From: Nanobdellota archaeon
GTDB taxonomy: Archaea > Nanobdellota > Nanobdellia > Pacearchaeales > GW2011-AR1
Assembly (NCBI GenBank): GCA_030640565.1
Contig: DAOWJD010000059.1
Location: forward strand, 1-8,668
Reading direction: 5' to 3'
DNA length: 8,668 bases
The notes under the pieces were generated by a model. That model searched no databases, was not told the origin of the DNA, and worked only from the letters and a program-made list of their open reading frames with translations. The position numbers and the translations under genes were made by a program. Below are positions 1 to 5,656 of the stretch, in pieces. Position 1 is the first letter of the stretch, and every line of letters starts with the position of its first letter.

Positions 1-491
1 ATAGGAATGTTCTGTTTTCTAGAGATTTCTGCAAGCATCCTCATCTGCTTTGCAACCTCTCTATTAACTTCTCTAATTTGACTTTCATCCTTCATGTTAA
101 TTGCGTCACCAAGTTCAAGTCTATAAAGCATAGCCATACCATCAACAACTATTAATCCAACATTTTCTTTTTTTATCTCCTCTAAAAGTTTCACAAAAAC
201 CTTTTTCTGCTCATTAAAATTTGTTGGATTTAAAAGCAAAATGTTTTTTAGAATTTTTTTATACTCTTCTCCAACAATTTGCCTGATTCTTTCAGGAGAA
301 AAACCAGCTTCTGTATCTATAAAAATAACTTTGTTTCCTTTTTTAGCCTGACTACATGAAGCTAAAAGAACAAAATTTGTTTTTCCACTTGCAGGAGGAC
401 CTGCAATCATTGTTATAATTCCTTTTTCATAACCTCCATAAAGCCACTTATTCAAATCAAAACTTCCTGCAGAGATTTTTTCAGTATACAT
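1..491 (-). CDS. radB: RadB-like RecA-superfamily ATPase, C-terminus cut by window edge
   Basis: RecA/Rad51-superfamily ATPase, best matched to archaeal RadB, a RadA paralogue that modulates homologous recombination. About 163 residues are visible; the C-terminal part lies beyond the left edge. Seen: Walker A GPPASGKT at residues 31-38, a Walker B strand LIVVD at 113-117 followed by MLYRLELGD, and the conserved IDTEAGFSPER segment at 58-69. There is no N-terminal helix-hairpin-helix domain before the ATPase core, which separates RadB from the longer RadA. The start is firm: an in-frame stop lies at 507-509 and the ATG at 491 is the only ATG after it. A weak TATA-like element (512-519) sits about 25 nt upstream. 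The gene follows the 78-residue orphan with a 46-nt gap. A KaiC-like ATPase is a less likely alternative. Confidence 0.85.
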   Translation of the reverse strand, partial: MYTEKISAGSFDLNKWLYGGYEKGIITMIAGPPASGKTNFVLLASCSQAKKGNKVIFIDTEAGFSPERIRQIVGEEYKKILKNILLLNPTNFNEQKKVFVKLLEEIKKENVGLIVVDGMAMLYRLELGDAINMKDESQIREVNREVAKQMRMLAEISRKQNIP

Positions 492-511
492 TAAGAGAAA
501 AAGAAGTTAGA

Positions 512-519
512 ATTAATAA
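512..519 (-). promoter_or_regulatory. weak TATA-like element of radB
   Basis: On the minus strand this reads TTATTAAT, centred about 24-25 nt upstream of the radB ATG. The spacing suits a leaderless archaeal transcript. The match to the TATA consensus is weaker than at the neighbouring genes, so radB could also be read through from upstream. Confidence 0.35.
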
Positions 520-530
520 GGATTGTTGTA
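515..530 (-). repeat. 16-nt intergenic repeat, copy 1
   Basis: The minus strand reads TACAACAATCCTTATT, starting 7 nt after the stop of the 78-aa gene and overlapping the weak radB TATA element. It matches copy 2 (827-842) at 15 of 16 positions. Confidence 0.5.
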
Positions 531-537
531 TCCAAGT

Positions 538-774
538 TTAGATTTCATCAAATGAAGCAAGACTTAAATCTTCTTTTTTAAGAAGATTATCTATAGTGAT
601 AGAATTAACTCCATGAGTTGTTCCCATCTGACCTGATACTTTTCCATCTTCGACATGACTTACAATAAGATAGGTATCGTATCTAGAATCTCCTGAAGAG
701 TATCTAATCACTTGCCCTCTTTTTAAATTTTGAAGTATTTTTTTTCTTGTTGGTGGTCGATTACTTTCTCCCAT
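538..774 (-). CDS. small hypothetical protein, 78 aa
   Basis: I do not recognise this family. It is a soluble 78-residue protein with a basic N-terminus (PPTRKKILQNLKRGQ, residues 7-21), then a run of probable beta strands: GQVIRY, YDTYLIVSHVEDGKVSG and VNSITIDNLL. The pattern GQVIRY...YLIVS...DGKVSG resembles a small SH3-like or KOW-type barrel, but this is a guess from hydrophobic alternation. There is no signal peptide, membrane segment or cysteine. The start is supported by a strong TATA box (797-804) centred 26 nt upstream, predicting a leaderless mRNA. The gene lies between rpo11 and radB on the same strand. That context suggests, but does not show, a link to transcription or nucleic acids. 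Confidence 0.7.
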   Translation of the reverse strand: MGESNRPPTRKKILQNLKRGQVIRYSSGDSRYDTYLIVSHVEDGKVSGQMGTTHGVNSITIDNLLKKEDLSLASFDEI

Positions 775-796
775 GAGGAGAGATAAAAAACAATTG

Positions 797-804
797 TATT
801 TAAA
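797..804 (-). promoter_or_regulatory. TATA box of the 78-aa gene
   Basis: The minus strand reads AAAAGTTTAAATACAATTG here, with a consensus archaeal TATA box TTTAAATA preceded by an A-rich BRE-like stretch. Its centre is about 26 nt from the ATG at 774, so transcription should begin at or very near the start codon. No Shine-Dalgarno motif is present, consistent with a leaderless mRNA. Confidence 0.7.
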
Positions 805-826
805 CTTTTATTTGTTGTAGAATATG

Positions 827-842
827 AATAAGGATTATTGTA
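827..842 (-). repeat. 16-nt intergenic repeat, copy 2
   Basis: The minus strand reads TACAATAATCCTTATT, beginning 1 nt after the rpo11 stop codon. Partner of the copy at 515-530. It could be a shared 3'-end or termination-related signal, or chance similarity. Confidence 0.5.
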
Positions 843-843
843 A

Positions 844-1107
844 TCACTTCATAGCTGAGAAATCCTTCTCAATCTTATCAAGATCCTTGGTTATTGCTGC
901 AATTGCGTCATTAAAAGCTTTTTTCACTGTTTTCCCTTTTACTTTTACATTAAGTATTGTTTTTTCAGAAGGGTGTTCTCTCTTCCATGCAGCAAAAGTA
1001 ACAGAGGGATCTTTATTAAAATAAACTCTAAGAAGTTCTGCTATTGTAAGATTTTCAACCTGTACCTCAATTTCATCCTTTGACGACCGTAAAATCTTCA
1101 TTTCCAT
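844..1107 (-). CDS. rpo11: DNA-directed RNA polymerase subunit L (Rpo11)
   Basis: Archaeal RNA polymerase subunit L, counterpart of eukaryotic RPB11/AC19 and of the dimerisation part of bacterial alpha. It pairs with Rpo3 in the assembly platform of the enzyme. At 87 residues it has the usual length. Seen: an N-terminal strand MEMKIL...EIEVQVENLT, the helix segment IAELLRVYFNKDPSV (22-36), the family signature FAAWKREHP (38-46; F-A-A-Y/W then HP), a strand ILNVKVKG (51-58), and a long C-terminal amphipathic helix AFNDAIAAITKDLDKIEKDF (64-83). A TATA box centred about 25 nt upstream predicts a leaderless transcript. It is 34 nt downstream of mbf1 and followed by the 78-aa orphan. Confidence 0.88.
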   Translation of the reverse strand: MEMKILRSSKDEIEVQVENLTIAELLRVYFNKDPSVTFAAWKREHPSEKTILNVKVKGKTVKKAFNDAIAAITKDLDKIEKDFSAMK

Positions 1108-1128
1108 AATAAGAATTCATTATTCTGA

Positions 1129-1137
1129 TTTATAAAA
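1129..1137 (-). promoter_or_regulatory. TATA box of rpo11
   Basis: The minus strand reads CTTTTATAAATC, centred about 25-26 nt upstream of the rpo11 ATG. It begins a few bases after the mbf1 stop codon, so rpo11 appears to have its own leaderless promoter despite the 34-nt gap. Confidence 0.6.
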
Positions 1138-1141
1138 GTTG

Positions 1142-1852
1142 TTATTCTTCTTCTACTTTCCATTCTTCCAAATCTGTTTCTTGATTTTCTTCCAAATCTT
1201 TCTCTTGGTTTTCTTCCAAATCTGTTTCTTGATTTTCTTCCAAACTTTCACTTATTTCCTCTGTTTGCTCTTTCATGGTCTTTAAATCAGATATTGTTAA
1301 ATCCTTCATTGTTTGTGTATCAAATTTTATTATTCTTGCTGGTGGTTTCTCAGGACTAACCTCAGGAATTTTTAAACCACCTTTAATAAGATTTATTCCA
1401 AGAAAACTCCCGATTTTATTCACAAGCCGATAATCATCTTCTGGGAGAATTCCGTCTTCTATCATTTTTATTGCTGCAATTGATTCTGAAATCTCTTTTG
1501 CTAATTGTTCTTGAGTTAGTTTTTTTAGTCTTCTTGTTCTCATAATAATCCAATGAAAATTATCAACAAGGTCAGGCATGGGTTTTTTTTCCTTAGAAAC
1601 AGTTGCCTCATAATTTTTATCAATCACGTCTTTTAAAGTGGTTTCTGTTTTTTCTACTTCTTCAAGCAGGGGTCTTTTATAGATAATAGGTTTTTTCTCA
1701 GCCTCTTTAAGCTGAAAAGTTGTAGGTCTTCTCAGAATAGGCATATCTTCTTTTTTAAAACAAGATTCACAAAGTTTTACAATTCCTTTTGAAGATATAG
1801 CATCTAAAAGCCTTGCTTTCTCTCTAGATACTCCACAAACAGAACATTCCAT
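1142..1852 (-). CDS. mbf1: archaeal multiprotein bridging factor 1 (aMBF1)
   Basis: Homologue of archaeal MBF1, a conserved DNA- or ribosome-associated HTH protein related to the eukaryotic TBP-bridging coactivator. Seen: an N-terminal zinc ribbon with CXXC pairs at Cys3/Cys6 and Cys28/Cys31, a charged linker (about 45-95), and a Cro/C1-type HTH at about 99-157, including RTRRLKKLTQEQLAKEI and ending FLGINL. The last ~80 residues are not part of the core family. They include KFDTQTMKDLTISDL (176-190) and an acidic tail built from three tandem 8-residue repeats of the type LEENQETD (204-227), then LEEWKVEEE. At 236 aa it is longer than a typical archaeal MBF1 (roughly 150-170 aa). A TATA-like element lies about 32 nt upstream. 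Confidence 0.88.
   Translation of the reverse strand: MECSVCGVSREKARLLDAISSKGIVKLCESCFKKEDMPILRRPTTFQLKEAEKKPIIYKRPLLEEVEKTETTLKDVIDKNYEATVSKEKKPMPDLVDNFHWIIMRTRRLKKLTQEQLAKEISESIAAIKMIEDGILPEDDYRLVNKIGSFLGINLIKGGLKIPEVSPEKPPARIIKFDTQTMKDLTISDLKTMKEQTEEISESLEENQETDLEENQEKDLEENQETDLEEWKVEEE
1163..1243 (-). repeat. 24-bp in-frame tandem repeat encoding acidic MBF1 tail
   Basis: Three 24-bp units plus a 9-bp partial unit encode LEENQETD, LEENQEKD, LEENQETD and a final LEE. The outer two full units encode identical residues and the middle differs at one residue (T to K). The unit length is a multiple of three, so copy-number changes would keep the reading frame. Confidence 0.9.
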
Positions 1853-1880
1853 AAGAAAATTAGTTTTAAGGGATTTTTTA

Positions 1881-1888
1881 ATATTTAT
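1881..1888 (-). promoter_or_regulatory. probable TATA element of mbf1
   Basis: The minus strand reads ATAAATAT, centred about 32 nt before the mbf1 ATG, which predicts a leader of only about 6 nt. It lies in the 53-nt gap after the GT-C gene. No Shine-Dalgarno sequence is visible. Confidence 0.45.
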
Positions 1889-1905
1889 GTGTTAAAAAGG
1901 ATGAA

Positions 1906-3888
1906 TCAATTTCTGTTTCTTTTAAGAAGAAAGATTAATAAAACCAGAGATAAGAAACTTATAACAATCCCAAAATAATCTAAAAATGATTTTGATTGAT
2001 AAAACATTACTTTTTCTGTTCCTTCACTTGGTAAAGCCAACATTAAATTATTGGTCGTTTGATAAACTTCTAAATTTTTTTCAGAAGGAAGTTCTTTAGC
2101 TTTCCAAGAAAGATGATAAAATTCCTTAAAAAGAATTCCTTCTTTACCAGTAAACATTTCAAAGTTTATTTCAACAATATCAGGATTATCTCTTTTAACA
2201 GTAAAGTCTAAAACAGAATAGTTGTTTGAGATATTTATTTCATTCTTAGAAATAAAAGGGACAATTACTTCTGTGTTTTTATTTTCTGTTGCAAGGTTAT
2301 CAATAAATTCTTCATCTAATTCTTCAAAAGAAATAAAATTAGTTTTAATTACAGAAACAAGAGGGTTTGCTTTTTCATACTTATAAATTTTGTAAGGATA
2401 ATATGAAAGGTTTCCTTCCAAAACTTCTTCAAAATTATTATTATCAAACTTTCCTTCATTTCCCAAATATCCTCCACTTACTTCAAAATATTTTATCCCA
2501 AACCAATCTAGATAATAAAGTGTTTCATTTATTGGTTCTAATTCCCATATCGCATTTTTCATTTTGTAAAAAATGTCTTCGTAAAGAATTCCTTGATCAT
2601 AGTATCCACTTGTTTGACTAATCCTTGGAAAAACAAATGTCAATGATTCTGAAAAAGGAAATCTTGCAGCTCCAAATCTGTAATTTGTGAAATTGTTTTC
2701 AATAGGGAAATCTTCCTTATAAAATTCTTCATAAATTGGGGCAAATTGTCCATACTTTGGATCAGCTAAACTATAACTATGGTCTTGATAATTTGTATTG
2801 ATTATATTATAGTTAATAAACAAAGAAATAAACACTAAAACAAAAATTAAAAGATAATATTTTTTTATCTTTAACTTACTAAAGGAAACCCCTATAAAAA
2901 TAGACATTAAAATTGAAAAAGGGGTAATAAACCTTATAGAAACCAATCCTTGAGGATAATAAGGCCCAAGTATCCCCATTAAAAGAGCAAAGAGGATAAT
3001 TGAAGAAAAAAGTATATAGCGATACTTCCTATCTTTAAAATTTTTCTTAGCAAAAAATAACAAGAATATAAAGAAGACAAAACCAACACCTATTGAACCT
3101 AAACCAAGTCCCCACTTAAAAGTATTTTTAATTCCCAACAAAGAAACCAAGCTTGGGAGAAAAATTCCTCCACCAACAAAGTTAGAAGAATGGGTTAAAA
3201 AAGGTAAAAACCAAAAAGCTGTTAATCCTACAGGGATAACCAATGATGAAAAAGATAAACTTAATATTTTTTTAATATTCCCTCTTGAATAGACTAAGAT
3301 TCTTATAAAGACCAATAAAATCAAACAAAAACCAATAAAAATATGTGATAAAAATCCAATTAAGAAAAATAAAGAGTAAAAAAGAAGGTTCTTTTTTCTA
3401 TCTAAACTTTTTTCAAAAAAAAGCAAGGCAAAGGGAATTGTCCACAAAGAAAAAACATAGGGATGATTGCCAACTGCAATAAAAAAATAAGAAACATTGA
3501 TGACTGATAAAAATAGTAAGGAAGCAATTAATGAACTAGGAATATCTTTAGTATAATACTTCACAAGAAGAAAAATTCCGATAGAAGAGAATAAAATGCT
3601 TAAAAAAACAAGAAAATTCGCCCCAAAAATAATATTTGAGAATAAAAAAGTTACATAATAAAACAAAGGGGGATAAAATTTTAAAAAAGGTGCTCCATTA
3701 TACCAAGACATATCCCAAGAAGTTGCTCCAAATTCTTTGATATATGAGACTTTGCTTAAATGCCCTAAAGCATCTAATCCAACAGGGGTTTTTGAAGTTA
3801 AAGGATTAAAATAGAGGAGCAAAGAGACTACAATTAACAATAGAATACATAAGAAAACCTTATTTCTTTTTATTTTTTGAATGTCCAT
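1906..3888 (-). CDS. polytopic membrane protein, GT-C-like / PTPS-related glycosyltransferase
   Basis: A 660-residue membrane protein with about 12 hydrophobic segments between residues 11 and 361, a soluble region (about 362-636) and one C-terminal membrane helix (637-655). The first extracytoplasmic loop carries VGLDALGHLSK (Asp39...His43) and then W-Y-N-G-A-P-F...F-Y-P-P-L (62-75). This resembles the N-terminal signature of the membrane family annotated '6-pyruvoyl-tetrahydropterin synthase-related' and of GT-C glycosyltransferases, which use lipid-phosphate sugars. Despite that family name there is no pterin-enzyme domain here. Inferred role: transfer of a sugar from a polyprenyl-phosphate donor to a surface glycan or glycoprotein. 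The ATG overlaps the end of the DPMS-like gene by 19 nt in another frame, implying coupled expression. The donor and acceptor cannot be told from sequence. Confidence 0.7.
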   Translation of the reverse strand: MDIQKIKRNKVFLCILLLIVVSLLLYFNPLTSKTPVGLDALGHLSKVSYIKEFGATSWDMSWYNGAPFLKFYPPLFYYVTFLFSNIIFGANFLVFLSILFSSIGIFLLVKYYTKDIPSSLIASLLFLSVINVSYFFIAVGNHPYVFSLWTIPFALLFFEKSLDRKKNLLFYSLFFLIGFLSHIFIGFCLILLVFIRILVYSRGNIKKILSLSFSSLVIPVGLTAFWFLPFLTHSSNFVGGGIFLPSLVSLLGIKNTFKWGLGLGSIGVGFVFFIFLLFFAKKNFKDRKYRYILFSSIILFALLMGILGPYYPQGLVSIRFITPFSILMSIFIGVSFSKLKIKKYYLLIFVLVFISLFINYNIINTNYQDHSYSLADPKYGQFAPIYEEFYKEDFPIENNFTNYRFGAARFPFSESLTFVFPRISQTSGYYDQGILYEDIFYKMKNAIWELEPINETLYYLDWFGIKYFEVSGGYLGNEGKFDNNNFEEVLEGNLSYYPYKIYKYEKANPLVSVIKTNFISFEELDEEFIDNLATENKNTEVIVPFISKNEINISNNYSVLDFTVKRDNPDIVEINFEMFTGKEGILFKEFYHLSWKAKELPSEKNLEVYQTTNNLMLALPSEGTEKVMFYQSKSFLDYFGIVISFLSLVLLIFLLKRNRN

Positions 3889-4937
3889 AATTTATTACCC
3901 AAAAAATTTATAATTAAAGCCACTCCTATTGCCAAAACTTGAGAGATTATGTAATAAATTCCTAAAAATTCTGTAAAGAGATACAAAAACAAAAGATTAA
4001 TTATCAGTGCTACAACACTAACAAAGAAAAATTTAATATATTTTCCTAAAAATTCGTGTTTCATTTCTTCTTTAAAAGTCCAGATTTTATTTAAAATAAA
4101 ATTACTTGTGGCAGCAACAACAAAAGCAGCAACAGCAGAAATCATATAATAAATTTTTAAGAATTCTGTAAAAGAATAGAGAATCACTAAATTAACAATT
4201 GTTCCAATAAGGCCAACAAAAGCAAATTTAAAGAACTCTTTTATAACATTTTTTTTATAAGGTAGATACTCCATTAAATTTTGGAGATAACTAAAAATTT
4301 CTTTTATTCCAGCCTTGCTTTTTCCTTCAACACGATTAATGAAAATTATTGGAATCTCTTTTATTTTTTTGTGTTTTCCTTTCATGATTATTTCTAACAA
4401 AATCTTAAACCCTTTTGGATTTAGTTTAACATCTTTTATACATTCTTTTTTTATCATAAAAAAGCCTGTCATGGGATCTTTAACATTAGTATAAATTCTT
4501 GCTAAAAGTGTAGCAGTTTTAGATAGTAATTTTCTTTTCAAATTCCAACCTTCTATTCTCCCTCCTTTGATATGTCTGCTTCCTATTGTAAAATCTGCCT
4601 CGCCTTTTTCTATTGCCCAAAAAAGTTCTTTTATTTTTTTAGGGGGATGACTTAAATCCGCATCCATAACCCCTAAAATTTCACTTTTTGCCATTCTCCA
4701 ACCCTCTAAAACTGCAGAAGAAAGTCCAAGTTTTCCTTTCCTGTGGATAACTTTAAGATTCTTGTGCTTCTTTCTCAGATTTTCAACAAGATTTCCTGTA
4801 TTATCTGGAGAACCATCATCAACAACAATTACTTCCCCTCTAATTTTATGCTCTTTAAACTCTTTAAAGATTTTATTAAGAAGTTTTTCTATATTCTCTT
4901 TTTCGTTGTAAGTTGGGACAACAAGCGATAAGTCCAT
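3870..4937 (-). CDS. dolichol-phosphate mannose synthase-like GT2 with GtrA-type membrane domain
   Basis: Family GT2 enzyme expected to transfer a sugar (commonly mannose or glucose from a nucleotide sugar) to a polyprenyl/dolichyl phosphate on the cytoplasmic face. Catalytic domain about 1-225: VVPTYNE (6-12), VVDDGSPDNT (38-47), the metal-binding DAD (92-94) in VMDADLSHPP, GSRHIKGG (119-126), MTGFFMIKK (156-164) and the acceptor-loop motif RVEGKSK (202-208). A four-helix GtrA-like domain follows (about 234-355). Length and layout match Pyrococcus furiosus DPMS, a GT2 domain plus four membrane helices. The two halves of the membrane domain are unusually alike: 31 of 56 identical with no gap, ending INK/GNK...WTFK. 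It is 20 nt downstream of the thioredoxin-like gene and overlaps the GT-C gene. Confidence 0.88.
   Translation of the reverse strand: MDLSLVVPTYNEKENIEKLLNKIFKEFKEHKIRGEVIVVDDGSPDNTGNLVENLRKKHKNLKVIHRKGKLGLSSAVLEGWRMAKSEILGVMDADLSHPPKKIKELFWAIEKGEADFTIGSRHIKGGRIEGWNLKRKLLSKTATLLARIYTNVKDPMTGFFMIKKECIKDVKLNPKGFKILLEIIMKGKHKKIKEIPIIFINRVEGKSKAGIKEIFSYLQNLMEYLPYKKNVIKEFFKFAFVGLIGTIVNLVILYSFTEFLKIYYMISAVAAFVVAATSNFILNKIWTFKEEMKHEFLGKYIKFFFVSVVALIINLLFLYLFTEFLGIYYIISQVLAIGVALIINFLGNKLWTFKK
3876..4043 (-). repeat. second unit of intragenic GtrA duplication
   Basis: Encodes residues 299-354 of the DPMS-like protein. It aligns without gaps, offset by exactly 65 residues, to residues 234-289 (4071-4238), sharing 31 of 56 residues by hand count. 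Shared blocks include FTEFL-IYY-IS and NK-WTFK. Confidence 0.85.
4071..4238 (-). repeat. first unit of intragenic GtrA duplication
   Basis: Encodes residues 234-289 of the DPMS-like protein, two membrane helices ending in NKIWTFK. Partner of the unit at 3876-4043. Short stretches are also close at DNA level, for example AATTCTGTAAA on the plus strand in both units. Confidence 0.85.
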
Positions 4938-4957
4938 TTTAGTTTTTTATAAAATTA

Positions 4958-5614
4958 TTATTTTAAAAATCCTTTTAAGTTCTCCAAAGAATCCAAAGTT
5001 TCAAACTTAAATTCCTCATTAACAAAGATTGAAGGAGACTTTTCTACTTCATAAAGCTCTCTTAATAAATCGAGAGCCCCCACATTTGTATCTACAGCAA
5101 TTGGAATTAAAATAATTTCATCTCCATATTCACCTTTTAAATCAATTAAAAAGTTACTCATAGCTTCTTGAATTGCTTTAGTATTCAAATCAGGATTATC
5201 ATAATTATACAAATAAACAACTGTATTTAAATCAGAATTACATTTTTCTTTGTTTTCAATTATGTTTTTCCACAAAATTGTTCTTAAAAGATCATATCTT
5301 CTATGAAGGACAATTAAATCCTTTGTAATTTTATTTGAATCATCATATTTTTCAAGAAGACGAGCTTCTACATAAATCTTATCTGCTAATAAAACACTGT
5401 GTTCTTGTATAAGTGCACAATTATAGTTACCTCCATAAAGAATTTCAGAAGATAATTCAAAATCAGAAATGTCTGTTTTTGCACCAAAATAAAAATCTTC
5501 TAACTTTTCAATTCTTGAATTCTCAAAAAAAATCCCTATTAAAATCCCACTCCAGAATATAATCAATGCTATAACTAAAGCTTGCCAAAATACGTGTTTA
5601 CTCTTTTTCTTCAT
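4958..5614 (-). CDS. membrane-anchored thioredoxin-fold-like protein lacking CXXC
   Basis: A 218-residue protein with a basic N-terminus (MKKKSK) and one membrane helix (about 9-30), so the rest probably faces outside. The middle (about 65-125) is helical. The C-terminal half looks thioredoxin-like: strand TVVYLYNYD (131-139), helix NTKAIQEAMSNFLIDL (144-159), strand EIILIPIAVD (166-175), helix GALDLLRELYEV (179-190), a candidate cis-proline strand SPSIFVNEEFKF (193-204), and a final helix. Where a redox member would have CXXC it has NYDNPDL, so ordinary disulfide exchange is unlikely. The only cysteines are Cys66 and Cys125. It lies between two glycosyltransferase genes and has a strong TATA box 25 nt before its ATG. 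No exact family is recognised, and the fold call is from pattern only. Confidence 0.6.
   Translation of the reverse strand: MKKKSKHVFWQALVIALIIFWSGILIGIFFENSRIEKLEDFYFGAKTDISDFELSSEILYGGNYNCALIQEHSVLLADKIYVEARLLEKYDDSNKITKDLIVLHRRYDLLRTILWKNIIENKEKCNSDLNTVVYLYNYDNPDLNTKAIQEAMSNFLIDLKGEYGDEIILIPIAVDTNVGALDLLRELYEVEKSPSIFVNEEFKFETLDSLENLKGFLK
4961..4970 (-). promoter_or_regulatory. possible TATA element of the DPMS-like gene
   Basis: The minus strand reads ATTTTTAAAATAAT, overlapping the last codons of the upstream gene and centred about 28 nt before the ATG at 4937. The 20-nt gap has no Shine-Dalgarno motif, so either a leaderless promoter here or readthrough from the upstream gene is needed. 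Local AT richness makes this a weak call. Confidence 0.35.
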
Positions 5615-5635
5615 AATAAATAAAATAAAAGCGCA

Positions 5636-5643
5636 TATTTAAA
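5636..5643 (-). promoter_or_regulatory. TATA box of the thioredoxin-like gene
   Basis: The minus strand reads AATTTTAAATATGCGC, a near-consensus archaeal TATA box centred 25-26 nt before the ATG at 5614. It occupies the 42-nt gap after the GT2 gene and predicts a leaderless mRNA. It marks a promoter inside the glycan gene block. Confidence 0.65.
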
Positions 5644-5656
5644 ATTTATGAATGAT

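Noticed and set aside
824..1024. Plus-strand open frame antisense to rpo11
   Set aside because: It mirrors a well-recognised gene, has no recognisable protein features and no convincing promoter.
1163..1243. Short tandem repeat as a CRISPR-like array
   Set aside because: The units are directly adjacent with no spacers and are in frame inside MBF1.
1892..1898. T-run after the GT-C-like gene as a terminator
   Set aside because: A run of five T on the minus strand is common in DNA this AT-rich, and no hairpin or longer T-tract supports it.
2367..2621. Plus-strand open frame antisense to the GT-C-like gene
   Set aside because: Composition follows from the opposite-strand coding sequence, and it has no promoter or family resemblance.
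1906..3888. Pterin synthase function for the 660-aa membrane protein
   Set aside because: The resemblance is only to a membrane family with a misleading '6-pyruvoyl-tetrahydropterin synthase-related' name; no soluble pterin-enzyme domain or its metal-binding histidines are seen.
4743..4931. Plus-strand open frame antisense to the DPMS-like gene
   Set aside because: It lies over the conserved catalytic motifs of the real gene and has no independent support.
4946..4954. TTTTATAAA as the TATA box of the DPMS-like gene
   Set aside because: Its centre is only about 13 nt from the ATG, so transcription would start inside the gene. The element at 4961-4970 has better spacing.
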